A DNA stretch of 64,000 bases from assembly GCF_003585765.1 (NCBI RefSeq), contig NZ_CP021235.1, forward strand, positions 248,001 to 312,000, written 5' to 3'. Positions 1 through 7,609 of this stretch are shown here, piece after piece; the stretch's first letter is position 1; every line of letters begins with the position of its first letter. Below the pieces are notes generated by a model that was given only the letters and a program-made list of their open reading frames with translations, did not search any database and had not been told where the DNA came from. Source of the DNA: Pontibacter actiniarum. GTDB lineage: Bacteria; Bacteroidota; Bacteroidia; Cytophagales; Hymenobacteraceae. The position numbers and the translations under genes are program-made.

Positions 1-607
1 GGAGCGCCACCTGGAGGAGCGCTATCTGCAACTGCTGGAGCAGGCCGACGTGGTCATTTTTGAGGACTACGACAAAGGCGTGTTTTCGAAGCAGAACATA
101 CAGCGTTTCCTGGAGTTGGCCAATGAGCGCAGGGTGCCAAGCGTCATCGACCCGAAAAAGAAAAATTTCCTGAGCTATGTGGGCTGTACGCTCTTTAAGC
201 CGAACTTAAAGGAGCTGAAGGAAGGGCTGAAGGTCGATTTTGCAGATGAAAACCTACCCGCCTTCGAAGCCGCCGTAGAAGAACTGCAGCAGCAGCTGCA
301 GGTAAAGCAGGTGCTGGTGACGTTATCGGAAAGAGGTGTTTTTATAGCCGATGGCGACGAGAAAACGTACATCGGGGCGCACCGCCGCTCCATCTCCGAC
401 GTGTCCGGCGCTGGAGACACCGTAATTAGTATCGCAGCGCTCTGTATGGCGCTAAAAACCTCCCTGTCATTTATGGCTGGCCTCAGTAACCTGGGCGGTG
501 GCCTGGTTTGCGAACACGTGGGCGTGGTGCCCGTGGATAAGCAAAAGCTGTATGAGGAGGCGCAGCGCATAAGGTTGTTTGAAACACATGAACACAGAAT
601 CACTTAA
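1..607 (+). CDS. PfkB-family sugar kinase, RfaE/HldE kinase-like (5' truncated)
   Basis: The reading frame is open from base 2 at the window edge to a TAA at 605-607, so the N-terminus lies outside. The visible ~201 residues are the C-terminal two thirds of a ribokinase/PfkB fold. FEDYDKG near the start is typical of RfaE-type heptose-7-phosphate kinases. KPNLKE is the usual mid-domain segment, and DVSGAGDT is the PfkB signature 2, whose Asp is the catalytic base and whose Gly-Ala-Gly forms the anion hole. No nucleotidyltransferase domain follows, so this would be the kinase-only form of ADP-heptose synthesis (lipopolysaccharide core). Another PfkB sugar kinase cannot be excluded. The 3' end overlaps the TrkH gene by 20 bp, suggesting co-transcription. 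Confidence 0.75.
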   Translation, partial: ERHLEERYLQLLEQADVVIFEDYDKGVFSKQNIQRFLELANERRVPSVIDPKKKNFLSYVGCTLFKPNLKELKEGLKVDFADENLPAFEAAVEELQQQLQVKQVLVTLSERGVFIADGDEKTYIGAHRRSISDVSGAGDTVISIAALCMALKTSLSFMAGLSNLGGGLVCEHVGVVPVDKQKLYEEAQRIRLFETHEHRIT

Positions 608-2387
608 CAGATTATTGTATGACAGCAAGTTGACGGCGTATAAAGTAATGCGCCGCACAACGTATGTCTTAACCATTGTGGCCGTTGGCCTGCTGCTTTA
701 TGCCCATGGCGTTGTAACGGACCAGGGCCGGCTGCAACTGCTGTACTATGCCATTGATGGTATCCTGGCGATATTCGTTATTATTTATTTTCTGCGGATA
801 CTGTACAGTTTTGAGCGGGAGAAGTTTCTCCGGCGCACCTGGTTCGAGGGTGTGCTGATGTCCATTGTTTTCGTGAACCAGGTGTTCACGTACATGCTGG
901 GCATCCCGCTTATCTACAACATCTTCGATGGGATTGGCATACCGCTGTCGGTGGAGCTCTACAGGGTGATTGTGTCTATGTACATGCTAGTGTTCCTGAT
1001 TGTGGAGCTGCTGGAGACGCGCATCCACCTGAGAACGATGCACCTGGACCCTTCCATCACCTTTCTGCTTAGTTTCGTGTTTCTGATTCTGTTGGGCAGC
1101 GGTCTGTTTATGCTGCCCAAGATGACCAACTCGCCGGACGGGATCCGCTTTCTGGATGCCCTCTTTATGGCCACCAGCGCCTCCTGCGTAACAGGGCTGG
1201 CCGTGGTGGACCCCGGCACCTATTTTACCTTTGCGGGGCAGGTGGTGCTGCTGACGCTTATTCAGTTTGGCGGCCTGGGCATCCTGACGTTTGCCACTTT
1301 CTTTGCTTCGCTCATGCGGCAGGGGATCGGGGTGAAGCAGCACGTTGCCATGCAGGAGCTCATGGAGAGCGAATCGCTTTTCTCTACCAAAGGGTTGCTG
1401 CGCCAGCTGATCCTCCTGACCCTTACCATAGAAGGGGTGGGGGCTGTGGTGCTGTTTATGCTGTGGGGGCCTGAGGTGCAGTTTACCAACCTGGGCAGCA
1501 AGATATTTTTCTCGATCTTCCACTCCATTTCGGCTTTCTGTAACGCCGGTTTCTCGCTCTACCCGGAAGGGCTCTACACGCAGCCGGTGCGCTTTTCATA
1601 CTTGCTGCACCTAACGGTGGCCATGCTGATCATCTTTGGCGGCCTGGGTATACCAACGATCATCGATATTTTCTCGCCGGCGGCCATGCGCACCCGCATG
1701 CGCATGCCCTGGAAGAACTGGAAAATGCTGACGCGGGTGATCGTGTACACCACGGCCTCCTTGCTGGCGCTGGGGACTGTCGGCTTCTTTTTGCTGGAGT
1801 ACTTCAACACGCTGTCGCACATGAACTTTTCGGAGGCGCTTATCACCTCCTTCTTCCAGTCGGTTACCACACGCACGGCAGGCTTCAACACCGTGGATAT
1901 CTCGGCACTGACGGTGCCTACGCTGCTGATGTTCATCTTCCTGATGTTTATTGGGGCGTCGCCGGGCTCAACGGGTGGCGGTATCAAAACAACAACGTTC
2001 ACGGTTATCCTTTTTGCGGTGGCGACCACCATACGCAACAAGCGCAACATGGAGATAGGCTACCGTACTATACCGCACTCTGTCGCCTACAAGGCCTTCT
2101 CGGTGTTTACGTTTGCGGCTATCATCAACATCCTGTTCGTCTTTATACTTTCCATTTCCGACGCACAGTTCGATATTCTGAAACTGGCCTTCGAGCAGGT
2201 TTCGGCTTTTGCCACGGTAGGCCTTAGTACAGGTATAACGGCGGGTTTGTCGGATGTGGGCAAATGCGTAATCATACTTTCGATGTACCTGGGTAGGGTA
2301 GGTACGCTGACGCTGGCGCTGGCACTCAGTACCCGTGCCTCTACCACGGCCTACAAGTACCCGGCCACGCACCTGGCTGTCGGCTAG
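588..2387 (+). CDS. TrkH/KtrB-family potassium uptake membrane protein
   Basis: A polytopic inner-membrane protein of 599 residues, the pore subunit of a Trk/Ktr potassium transporter. All four pore-loop segments are visible: TSASCVTGLAVVD (about residue 197), SISAFCNAGFS (about 312), TTRTAGFNTVD (about 426) and SAFATVGLSTG (about 538). Each carries the selectivity-filter glycine. GASPGSTGGGIKT lies between loops three and four. About 150 residues precede the core and hold extra membrane segments. The ATG at 588 is chosen; an in-frame TTG at 579 would add three residues. The start lies inside the preceding kinase gene. No cytosolic TrkA/KtrA regulatory gene is seen nearby. A strong palindromic terminator follows. 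Confidence 0.9.
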   Translation: MNTESLNRLLYDSKLTAYKVMRRTTYVLTIVAVGLLLYAHGVVTDQGRLQLLYYAIDGILAIFVIIYFLRILYSFEREKFLRRTWFEGVLMSIVFVNQVFTYMLGIPLIYNIFDGIGIPLSVELYRVIVSMYMLVFLIVELLETRIHLRTMHLDPSITFLLSFVFLILLGSGLFMLPKMTNSPDGIRFLDALFMATSASCVTGLAVVDPGTYFTFAGQVVLLTLIQFGGLGILTFATFFASLMRQGIGVKQHVAMQELMESESLFSTKGLLRQLILLTLTIEGVGAVVLFMLWGPEVQFTNLGSKIFFSIFHSISAFCNAGFSLYPEGLYTQPVRFSYLLHLTVAMLIIFGGLGIPTIIDIFSPAAMRTRMRMPWKNWKMLTRVIVYTTASLLALGTVGFFLLEYFNTLSHMNFSEALITSFFQSVTTRTAGFNTVDISALTVPTLLMFIFLMFIGASPGSTGGGIKTTTFTVILFAVATTIRNKRNMEIGYRTIPHSVAYKAFSVFTFAAIINILFVFILSISDAQFDILKLAFEQVSAFATVGLSTGITAGLSDVGKCVIILSMYLGRVGTLTLALALSTRASTTAYKYPATHLAVG

Positions 2388-2410
2388 TGCGGCCTGTGTA
2401 CCGGCTTACA

Positions 2411-2453
2411 AACAGAAAAGGCCTGCTATGAAGTATAGCAGGCCTTTTCTGTT
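2411..2453. terminator. bidirectional terminator between TrkH gene and hemE
   Basis: A perfect 19-bp inverted repeat (AACAGAAAAGGCCTGCTAT and its complement) around a 5-nt loop. It lies between two convergent genes, with A-rich and T-rich flanks in the stem, so it can act in both directions. Confidence 0.85.
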
Positions 2454-2468
2454 ATAGTGTAGGAGCTG

Positions 2469-3509
2469 TTACTCGCTTATAACGCCGCCGTATTCCTTTA
2501 CGGTCTGCACAAAGCACTTCACTTTCTCCGGGTCAGTGTCTGGGTAAACCCCGTGGCCGAGGTTTGCAATATGGCGCTGCGGACCGAATTCCTGCAGCAT
2601 TTTCTTCGTTTCGCGCTCGATGGTGTCGAAGGAGCTGTACAGCAGGCATGGGTCCATGTTGCCTTGCAGCGTTTTGTTTGGGCCAACCTGCTGGCGTGCC
2701 TTGGCAACCTCCATGTTCCAGTCCAGGCCGATGGTTTCGCAGTTCAGCTTGCTGAAGTCTTCCAGGGCGAAGAAAGCGCCTTTGGCGAATACCGTTACCG
2801 GCACTTCGTTGATGGCGTCGCAGATTTCGGAAATATACGGCAAGGCAAACTCGCGGTAATGTGCCGGCGACAGGATGCCCGCCCATGAGTCGAACACCTG
2901 GATCAGGTTGGCACCGGCCTGCACCTGCGCCTGCAGGTAGGCAATGGTGGTGTCGGTGATCATGCGGAGCAGCTGGTGCGCCAGCTTAGGGTTGGTATAC
3001 AGCATGCCGCGCGCATGGGAGAACGTCTTTGATCCGCTTCCTTCTACCATGTAGGCCAGGATGGTCCAGGGGGCTCCGGCAAAGCCGATAAGCGGCACGC
3101 GGCCGTTAAGGGCTCTCTTGGTCACCTTGATGGCCTCCAGCACATAGTTCAGGTGCTCGTGCGGGTCAGCCACGCGGAGCTTCTTCATATCAGCCTCCGA
3201 GCGGATAGTGTTGGGGAACAGTGGGCCCCGTTTTTCCACCATTTCGTAGGTACAGCCCATCGCCTCCGGCACCACCAGGATGTCAGAGAAGATAATGGCG
3301 GCATCCACATCCAGTATATCTACAGGCTGTATGGTTACTTCAGCGGCCAGGTCCGGCGTTTCCACCAGTTCCTTAAAGCCACTCAGGCTCTCACGTACGG
3401 CACGGTATTCAGGTAAAATGCGGCCAGCCTGGCGCATCAGCCAAACCGGGGTGCGTTCTACGGCTTCACCCTTCGCGGCTCTTATAAGCAAGTCGTTCTT
3501 CAGTTGCAT
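2469..3509 (-). CDS. hemE: uroporphyrinogen III decarboxylase HemE
   Basis: Decarboxylates the four acetate side chains of uroporphyrinogen III to give coproporphyrinogen III in cytosolic haem synthesis. The 346-residue length is normal for the family. Signature 1 is at residues 21-30 ([10 protein letters not shown]), where the Arg residues bind substrate carboxylates. FSDIL (about 74-78) contains the invariant Asp, and signature 2, beginning GFAGAPWT, is at 142-149. The start is firm because the next Met lies inside signature 1. A TATCTTTG box ends only 4 nt before the ATG, so the transcript is probably leaderless. MarC lies 54 bp upstream on the same strand. Haem supply fits the cytochrome-rich act operon at the far end of the window. 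Confidence 0.95.
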   Translation of the reverse strand: MQLKNDLLIRAAKGEAVERTPVWLMRQAGRILPEYRAVRESLSGFKELVETPDLAAEVTIQPVDILDVDAAIIFSDILVVPEAMGCTYEMVEKRGPLFPNTIRSEADMKKLRVADPHEHLNYVLEAIKVTKRALNGRVPLIGFAGAPWTILAYMVEGSGSKTFSHARGMLYTNPKLAHQLLRMITDTTIAYLQAQVQAGANLIQVFDSWAGILSPAHYREFALPYISEICDAINEVPVTVFAKGAFFALEDFSKLNCETIGLDWNMEVAKARQQVGPNKTLQGNMDPCLLYSSFDTIERETKKMLQEFGPQRHIANLGHGVYPDTDPEKVKCFVQTVKEYGGVISE

Positions 3510-3513
3510 GGTG

Positions 3514-3545
3514 CAAAGATACGGAATTTAGCGTGCGAATGGCAA
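3514..3545 (-). promoter_or_regulatory. hemE promoter (Bacteroidota -33/-7 type)
   Basis: On the minus strand, TTG (complement of 3543-3545), a 21-nt spacer, then TATCTTTG (complement of 3514-3521) match the Bacteroidota TTTG / TAnnTTTG pattern. The -7 box is 4 nt from the hemE ATG. Confidence 0.55.
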
Positions 3546-3563
3546 CCTATGCCTGTGCCAATC

Positions 3564-4184
3564 TTACCTGCTCAGCAGTGTTAGTACGCCGGTACTGATA
3601 AAGTTAACCCCGATGGCGAGCACAATGAAGCCCATGATGCGCGAAAGGGCCAGGAGCCCGGCCTTGCCCAGGTAGCTTATGAGCTGGTGCGAAAAGCGCA
3701 GTATGATAAATGTAACGGCTGCTACCAGGGCGATCGAAAAGATTGTAAGGCCCAGGGCGGAGTAGGAGAGTGCGGGCGTGTACAGGCCGATGCTCACCGC
3801 AATAGCGCCCGGCCCCGACAGCATGGGCATCGCCAGCGGCGTAAAGGAGATGTCGTCTTTCTCCAGGCCTTCCTGCAGCACGCCTTTGGACACTTTTCTG
3901 CCCCTGTGCGCCTTGCTGGTAAGCAGCCCGAAGCCGGCCCGCATAATCATCAGCCCGCCGGCTATGCGAATATCGGATAACCGGATGCCAAAAAAGTTAA
4001 GCACGTACTGGCCAGCCAGAAAGAAGACCGAAAGCATGAGCGCCATGTAGATGCAGGCCCGCAGCGCCTGCTGGTTCCGGTTGTGAGGCGTGTCGTCCTG
4101 GGTGAGGGTGAGGAAGACCGGCATGGCGCCGAAAGGGTTTACAACGGTAAAAAGTGCCGAAAAAGTGGCCAATACTAGTTCCAT
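3564..4184 (-). CDS. MarC-family integral membrane protein
   Basis: A 206-residue, highly hydrophobic protein with about six membrane segments. The family N-terminus is visible: FSALFTVVNPFGAMPVFL places the conserved N-P-x-G-x-x-P in the first helix. Further in, RIAGGLMIMRAGFGLL and LAMPMLSGPGAIAVSIGL carry the conserved G-P-G. MarC proteins were once linked to multiple antibiotic resistance in E. coli but their substrate is not established. The frame stays open upstream to 4325, but that extension is Lys/Thr/Gln-rich, non-conserved and interrupts the first helix. The Met at 4184 gives the usual family length and is preceded by a TACTTTTG -7 box at 4204-4211. Confidence 0.85.
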   Translation of the reverse strand: MELVLATFSALFTVVNPFGAMPVFLTLTQDDTPHNRNQQALRACIYMALMLSVFFLAGQYVLNFFGIRLSDIRIAGGLMIMRAGFGLLTSKAHRGRKVSKGVLQEGLEKDDISFTPLAMPMLSGPGAIAVSIGLYTPALSYSALGLTIFSIALVAAVTFIILRFSHQLISYLGKAGLLALSRIMGFIVLAIGVNFISTGVLTLLSR

Positions 4185-4203
4185 AGCTTGCTTGTATTGG
4201 CCG

Positions 4204-4211
4204 CAAAAGTA
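4204..4211 (-). promoter_or_regulatory. candidate -7 box for the MarC gene
   Basis: TACTTTTG on the minus strand, 20 nt upstream of the chosen ATG at 4184, matches TAnnTTTG. No clear -33 TTG was found, so confidence is limited. Confidence 0.35.
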
Positions 4212-4335
4212 GGTGGCGCAGGTTAAGGGAGGGTTACTGGCCTGTTGTGGTTTGGTTAACGTTTGGCCGCTTCCGGTGCTCGTTTTTCCGGTGCCTGCAG
4301 AGTTCTTCTTCCGGGCCAACAGCAACTGAAAGAAA

Positions 4336-4370
4336 AAAGGCCGGTGCCATACTTGATGACACCGGCCTTT
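4336..4370 (-). terminator. terminator after the dienelactone hydrolase gene
   Basis: An 11-bp perfect stem (AAAGGCCGGTG) with a 13-nt loop, beginning 23 nt past the stop codon. On the minus strand the 3' arm ends in CCTTTTTTCT, giving a T-tract. Confidence 0.75.
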
Positions 4371-4393
4371 CCCGTTTTCCTGAAGCAGGTCTC

Positions 4394-5266
4394 CTAATCC
4401 AGGTGCTCCTTGATAAAGGCGACTGCTGCTTCATGTGCCTCATCGGCAAACGCGGCCTTATACTTGGGGTTGCTGGGGTTCGCAAAGGCGTGGTCTGCGT
4501 CGTACATTTTAACGGTCAGTTCCTTACCGGCCTTCTCCATGTTCTGCCTGAACGCTGCTACCACCTTAGGGGTGATCCACTGGTCCTGGCTGGCGAAGAT
4601 CCCTAGTACGGGGGCGTCGAGCTTCTTCAGGCGTTCCATATTTTGCTCGGGCATGCCGTAGTACATAACGGCGGCCTCTGCCTTGTCGCCGGCCATGATG
4701 GCGGTTTGCAGGGCCCAGCCGCCACCGAAGCACCAGCCGATCGTGGCAACGTCTGCGTCTTCTCCGGCATACTGCAGCGCACCGTTGATGATGGCCCTGG
4801 CTCTGCCTTCCTCCACGGCCTGCATAAACTGCCCGGCCTGCTCCTGTGTGGTGGCTACCTTACCGTCATACAGGTCCAGCGCCAGGATGTTCACGTTGCC
4901 TAGCTCCTGTGCCAGGCGCTCTGCCTCACGCATGATGTAGTCGTTCAGGCCCCACCACTCGTGGATCATAAAAACATACTCATCCGTTTCTTTTTCGGCT
5001 TTAACGAGATAGGCGTTGGCTGTTTTCCCGTCAGGCGTTTGGTAGGTAATGCGCTGGCCCTTGCCGTTCTGCAGGGCAAAAGGCAGAGGATTTTCGTGCT
5101 TCTGCACGAAAGCGGCATCGTTGCCAAGCATCGCAAACTTCTCTGTGGCCTCTGCCTGCCCCTTTTCGGCCGGCTTTGGCTTGGCGCAGCAGGTCATTTT
5201 ACCCTGTGCGCGGGCAGAAACAAAAGTCAGGAGGCACAGTGCCAGTATGTACAGGGTCCTTTTCAT
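4394..5266 (-). CDS. secreted dienelactone hydrolase-family protein
   Basis: A 290-residue alpha/beta hydrolase with a signal peptide (hydrophobic residues 5-17, cleavage near ARA-Q at 20/21). The catalytic triad of dienelactone hydrolases is visible: nucleophile Cys179 in GWCFGGG, Asp228 in SQDQW and His259 in DADHAF. HEWWGLNDY (about 102-110) is the usual oxyanion-side segment. Family members cleave dienelactone or other small esters, but the substrate here cannot be named, and export suggests a periplasmic ester. A Cys-Cys pair at 26-27 lies just after the signal peptide. The gene sits 43 bp downstream of the NYN-domain gene on the same strand and has its own terminator. Confidence 0.85.
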   Translation of the reverse strand: MKRTLYILALCLLTFVSARAQGKMTCCAKPKPAEKGQAEATEKFAMLGNDAAFVQKHENPLPFALQNGKGQRITYQTPDGKTANAYLVKAEKETDEYVFMIHEWWGLNDYIMREAERLAQELGNVNILALDLYDGKVATTQEQAGQFMQAVEEGRARAIINGALQYAGEDADVATIGWCFGGGWALQTAIMAGDKAEAAVMYYGMPEQNMERLKKLDAPVLGIFASQDQWITPKVVAAFRQNMEKAGKELTVKMYDADHAFANPSNPKYKAAFADEAHEAAVAFIKEHLD

Positions 5267-5309
5267 GGGATGTGGTCAGGTTTGTCTACGGTTGCACAAC
5301 CAAACAGGC

Positions 5310-6116
5310 TCAGGCATTGTTTGCAGCAGCCTCGGGGGCCTTTTTGCGTGGTTTGCTTCGGCGTTTGTCTTTGCGTTTGATGTACACAGCAGAGCGCCCC
5401 TTGTCATCCTCCTTCCGGATCGTGAAGAGGTCTTTGTGGGCCTTGATGAGCTGTAGCAGCTGTCCGTAGCCAAAGGTGCGCGGGTCAAAGCTGGGGTCGA
5501 GCTGGCGCAGGTTGCTGCCCATCATGCCCAGGTGTGCCCAGCCCTCCTCGTCCACCGCCATCGCGAAGGCCTCTTTCAGCAGAGGCACGGGGTTAGGGCG
5601 GTTGGAGCCGCTGCCGTTTTCGCCCGTTTTCTCGGTCTCGGCAATTTTACGGTCGTCAATATCATCGGTCAGGTTCTCTGTAAAGATAAACACGTTACAG
5701 GCGTTAACGAACGGCTTGGGCGTTTTGCGCTGGCCGATACCCATCACAAATATGCCCTCTTCCCGGATGCGTGTAGCCAGGCGGGTGTAGTCGCTGTCGG
5801 AGGAGACGATGCAGAAACCGTCCACCAGCTCTGAGTGCAACAGGTCCATGGCATCGATAATCAGGGCGCTGTCGGTCGCGTTTTTGCCGACGGTGTAGCG
5901 AAACTGCTGGATGGGCTGTATGGCATGGTTGTTCAGGCACTCTTTCCAGCCGTTCATCTGCGGCGTGGTCCAGTCGCCGTAAATGCGGCGGATGGTGGGC
6001 GCTCCGTACTTGCCGGCCTCGGCTAGAAGCTTTACAATCAGGCTGGGCTGGGCATTGTCGCCGTCAATCAGCATGGCCATCTTGTCTATTTTATTATCTC
6101 TTGATGTGTTCTTCAT
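5310..6116 (-). CDS. NYN-domain (LabA/DUF88-type) putative RNase with LOTUS/OST-HTH domain
   Basis: A 268-residue cytosolic protein. Residues 13-150 form an NYN (PIN-like) nuclease domain: LIDGDN near 17-21, KNATDSALIID with Asp82, and SSDSDY with Asp107 and Asp109 supply the acidic residues that would bind Mg2+ or Mn2+. After an acidic Gly/Ser linker, residues 175-248 match an OST-HTH/LOTUS RNA-binding winged helix (GWAHLGMMGSNL, YGQLLQLI). The tail is Lys/Arg-rich (KRKDKRRSKPRKK), suiting nucleic acid contact. Bacterial NYN-LOTUS proteins are thought to be RNases, and no target is known. A TAGCTTTG box at 6151-6158 is a likely promoter element. Confidence 0.85.
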   Translation of the reverse strand: MKNTSRDNKIDKMAMLIDGDNAQPSLIVKLLAEAGKYGAPTIRRIYGDWTTPQMNGWKECLNNHAIQPIQQFRYTVGKNATDSALIIDAMDLLHSELVDGFCIVSSDSDYTRLATRIREEGIFVMGIGQRKTPKPFVNACNVFIFTENLTDDIDDRKIAETEKTGENGSGSNRPNPVPLLKEAFAMAVDEEGWAHLGMMGSNLRQLDPSFDPRTFGYGQLLQLIKAHKDLFTIRKEDDKGRSAVYIKRKDKRRSKPRKKAPEAAANNA

Positions 6117-6150
6117 GAATAAAGGGTTGATGGCAGGGGGAAATCCCCAC

Positions 6151-6158
6151 CAAAGCTA
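6151..6158 (-). promoter_or_regulatory. candidate -7 box for the NYN-LOTUS gene
   Basis: TAGCTTTG on the minus strand, 35 nt upstream of the ATG at 6116. No convincing -33 TTG is present. A plus-strand TATTTTTG at 6187-6194 could serve the divergent DUF1028 gene but lies about 200 nt from it. Confidence 0.4.
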
Positions 6159-6391
6159 ACTAGAACTTATTACATAGTTATACTACTATTTTTGCAGGAG
6201 GTTGTAGATGAAGAAATCCGTGCATGGCGCTATATTAAAAACTATATTTGGTAGGAGCTCTTGCTCAGGCGGCTAGGGTGCTGGCGCGGCGGTTTTGCCT
6301 GGGGCAGCAGGGCCTCTGTTTGCCTCTTTGGCAGGTGCTGTGGCAGCTGGGGTTATCCCGAACAACTTGAATCAAGTATAGAACCATTAAA

Positions 6392-7387
6392 ATGAGAAAG
6401 TATAAAGCAATATTACTGGCAATGGGAGTTTCCTTATTGGGCGTGCTCGGTTCGGCTAAAGCGCAGGCTTTTAAGGCGGAGGAGCCGCTGGCACACACGT
6501 ATTCCATCGTAGCACGCGACCCTAAAACAGGCGAGTTGGCCGTAGGCGTGCAGAGCCACTGGTTTTCGGTGGGTACGGCGGTGCCCTGGGCGGAGGCGGG
6601 CGTAGGCGCGGTAGCCACGCAGTCTTTCACCAACAAATCGTTTGGCCCCAGAGGGCTGGCCTTGCTAAAGGAGGGCAAAACACCGGAAGAGGCCCTGGCC
6701 ATACTGCTGGCAGATGATGAGGGGCGCGAGGTGCGCCAGGTGGCGATAATAGATGCGCAGGGCCGTGTGGCGGCCCACACAGGGAAGCAGTGCATCCGGT
6801 ACGCCGGCGACATTACGGGCAAGAACTTCTCGGTGCAGGCGAACATGATGCTGACCGACAAAGTATGGCCGGCCATGGCAAAGGCCTTCGAGAAAAGCGA
6901 AGGGCAGCCGCTGGCCGAGCGGGTGCTGCTGGCGCTGCAGGCCGCAGAGCAGGCGGGCGGCGACATTCGCGGAAAGCAGTCGGCCGCGCTGGTGGTGGTG
7001 CCGGGGCAGAAAGCCGAGCCGTGGGAGGCCAAAACCATCGACCTGCGCGTGGATGACAGCGATAAGCCACTGGAAGAGCTGGAGCGCCTCCTGCAAGTGT
7101 ACCGCGCCTATGAGCACATGAACAAAGGCGATTTGGCCGTGGAGAAGGGGCAGATGAAGGAGGCCATGCAGGAGTATGGAAAAGCCGAGGCCATGTTCCC
7201 GAACAACCTCGAAATGAAGTACTGGCACGCCATCGGCCTGGCCAACAGCGGGCAGATAGAGGAGGCTGCCAGGCTGCTGCGCGAGGTTTACAAGAAAGAT
7301 GAGAACTGGCGCGAGCTCACCAGCCGCCTGCCTGAGGTGGGGCTGCTGGACGTGAGCAAGCAGCAGATGGAGAAGCTAATGAAGTAA
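6392..7387 (+). CDS. DUF1028-family secreted protein with C-terminal helical (TPR-like) region
   Basis: A 331-residue protein with a signal peptide (MRKYKAILLAMGVSLLGVLG, cleavage near AKAQ-A). Residues 30-215 match DUF1028: TYSIVARDPKTGELAVGVQS at the start, GVGAVATQS and GNFSVQANM-like (here GKNFSVQANMM) further on. DUF1028 resembles the Ntn-hydrolase fold and is often called a putative peptidoglycan-binding or glutamine-type amidohydrolase protein, without firm biochemistry. Residues about 230-331 are helical and TPR-like (EHMNKGDLAVEKGQMKEAM, then EEAARLLREVYKKDENW), a domain that could bind a partner. It stands alone between divergent promoters and its own terminator. Confidence 0.8.
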   Translation: MRKYKAILLAMGVSLLGVLGSAKAQAFKAEEPLAHTYSIVARDPKTGELAVGVQSHWFSVGTAVPWAEAGVGAVATQSFTNKSFGPRGLALLKEGKTPEEALAILLADDEGREVRQVAIIDAQGRVAAHTGKQCIRYAGDITGKNFSVQANMMLTDKVWPAMAKAFEKSEGQPLAERVLLALQAAEQAGGDIRGKQSAALVVVPGQKAEPWEAKTIDLRVDDSDKPLEELERLLQVYRAYEHMNKGDLAVEKGQMKEAMQEYGKAEAMFPNNLEMKYWHAIGLANSGQIEEAARLLREVYKKDENWRELTSRLPEVGLLDVSKQQMEKLMK

Positions 7388-7411
7388 AGACAGTTTAGTT
7401 GTAATAGTGCG

Positions 7412-7447
7412 GGAGCGGCGGCTGTAAGGCTGTCGCTCCTTTTTTTT
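7412..7447 (+). terminator. terminator after the DUF1028 gene
   Basis: A GGAGCG/CGCTCC stem (7412-7417 with 7434-7439) followed directly by eight T residues, 24 nt beyond the stop codon. Confidence 0.7.
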
Positions 7448-7609
7448 GATCTCCTCCCCGGGCTACCGCGCTGCCCGCTTTTACCTGTAAAAACGGCTGT
7501 AGCCACCCACGGTCCTGTCTAAAGTATAAACATCAATCCATATAAGTCTGAAATAAAATACTTAACTTAAAGGCCTCTAACTAAACATTCTACTTCACCT
7601 AAAACAAAC

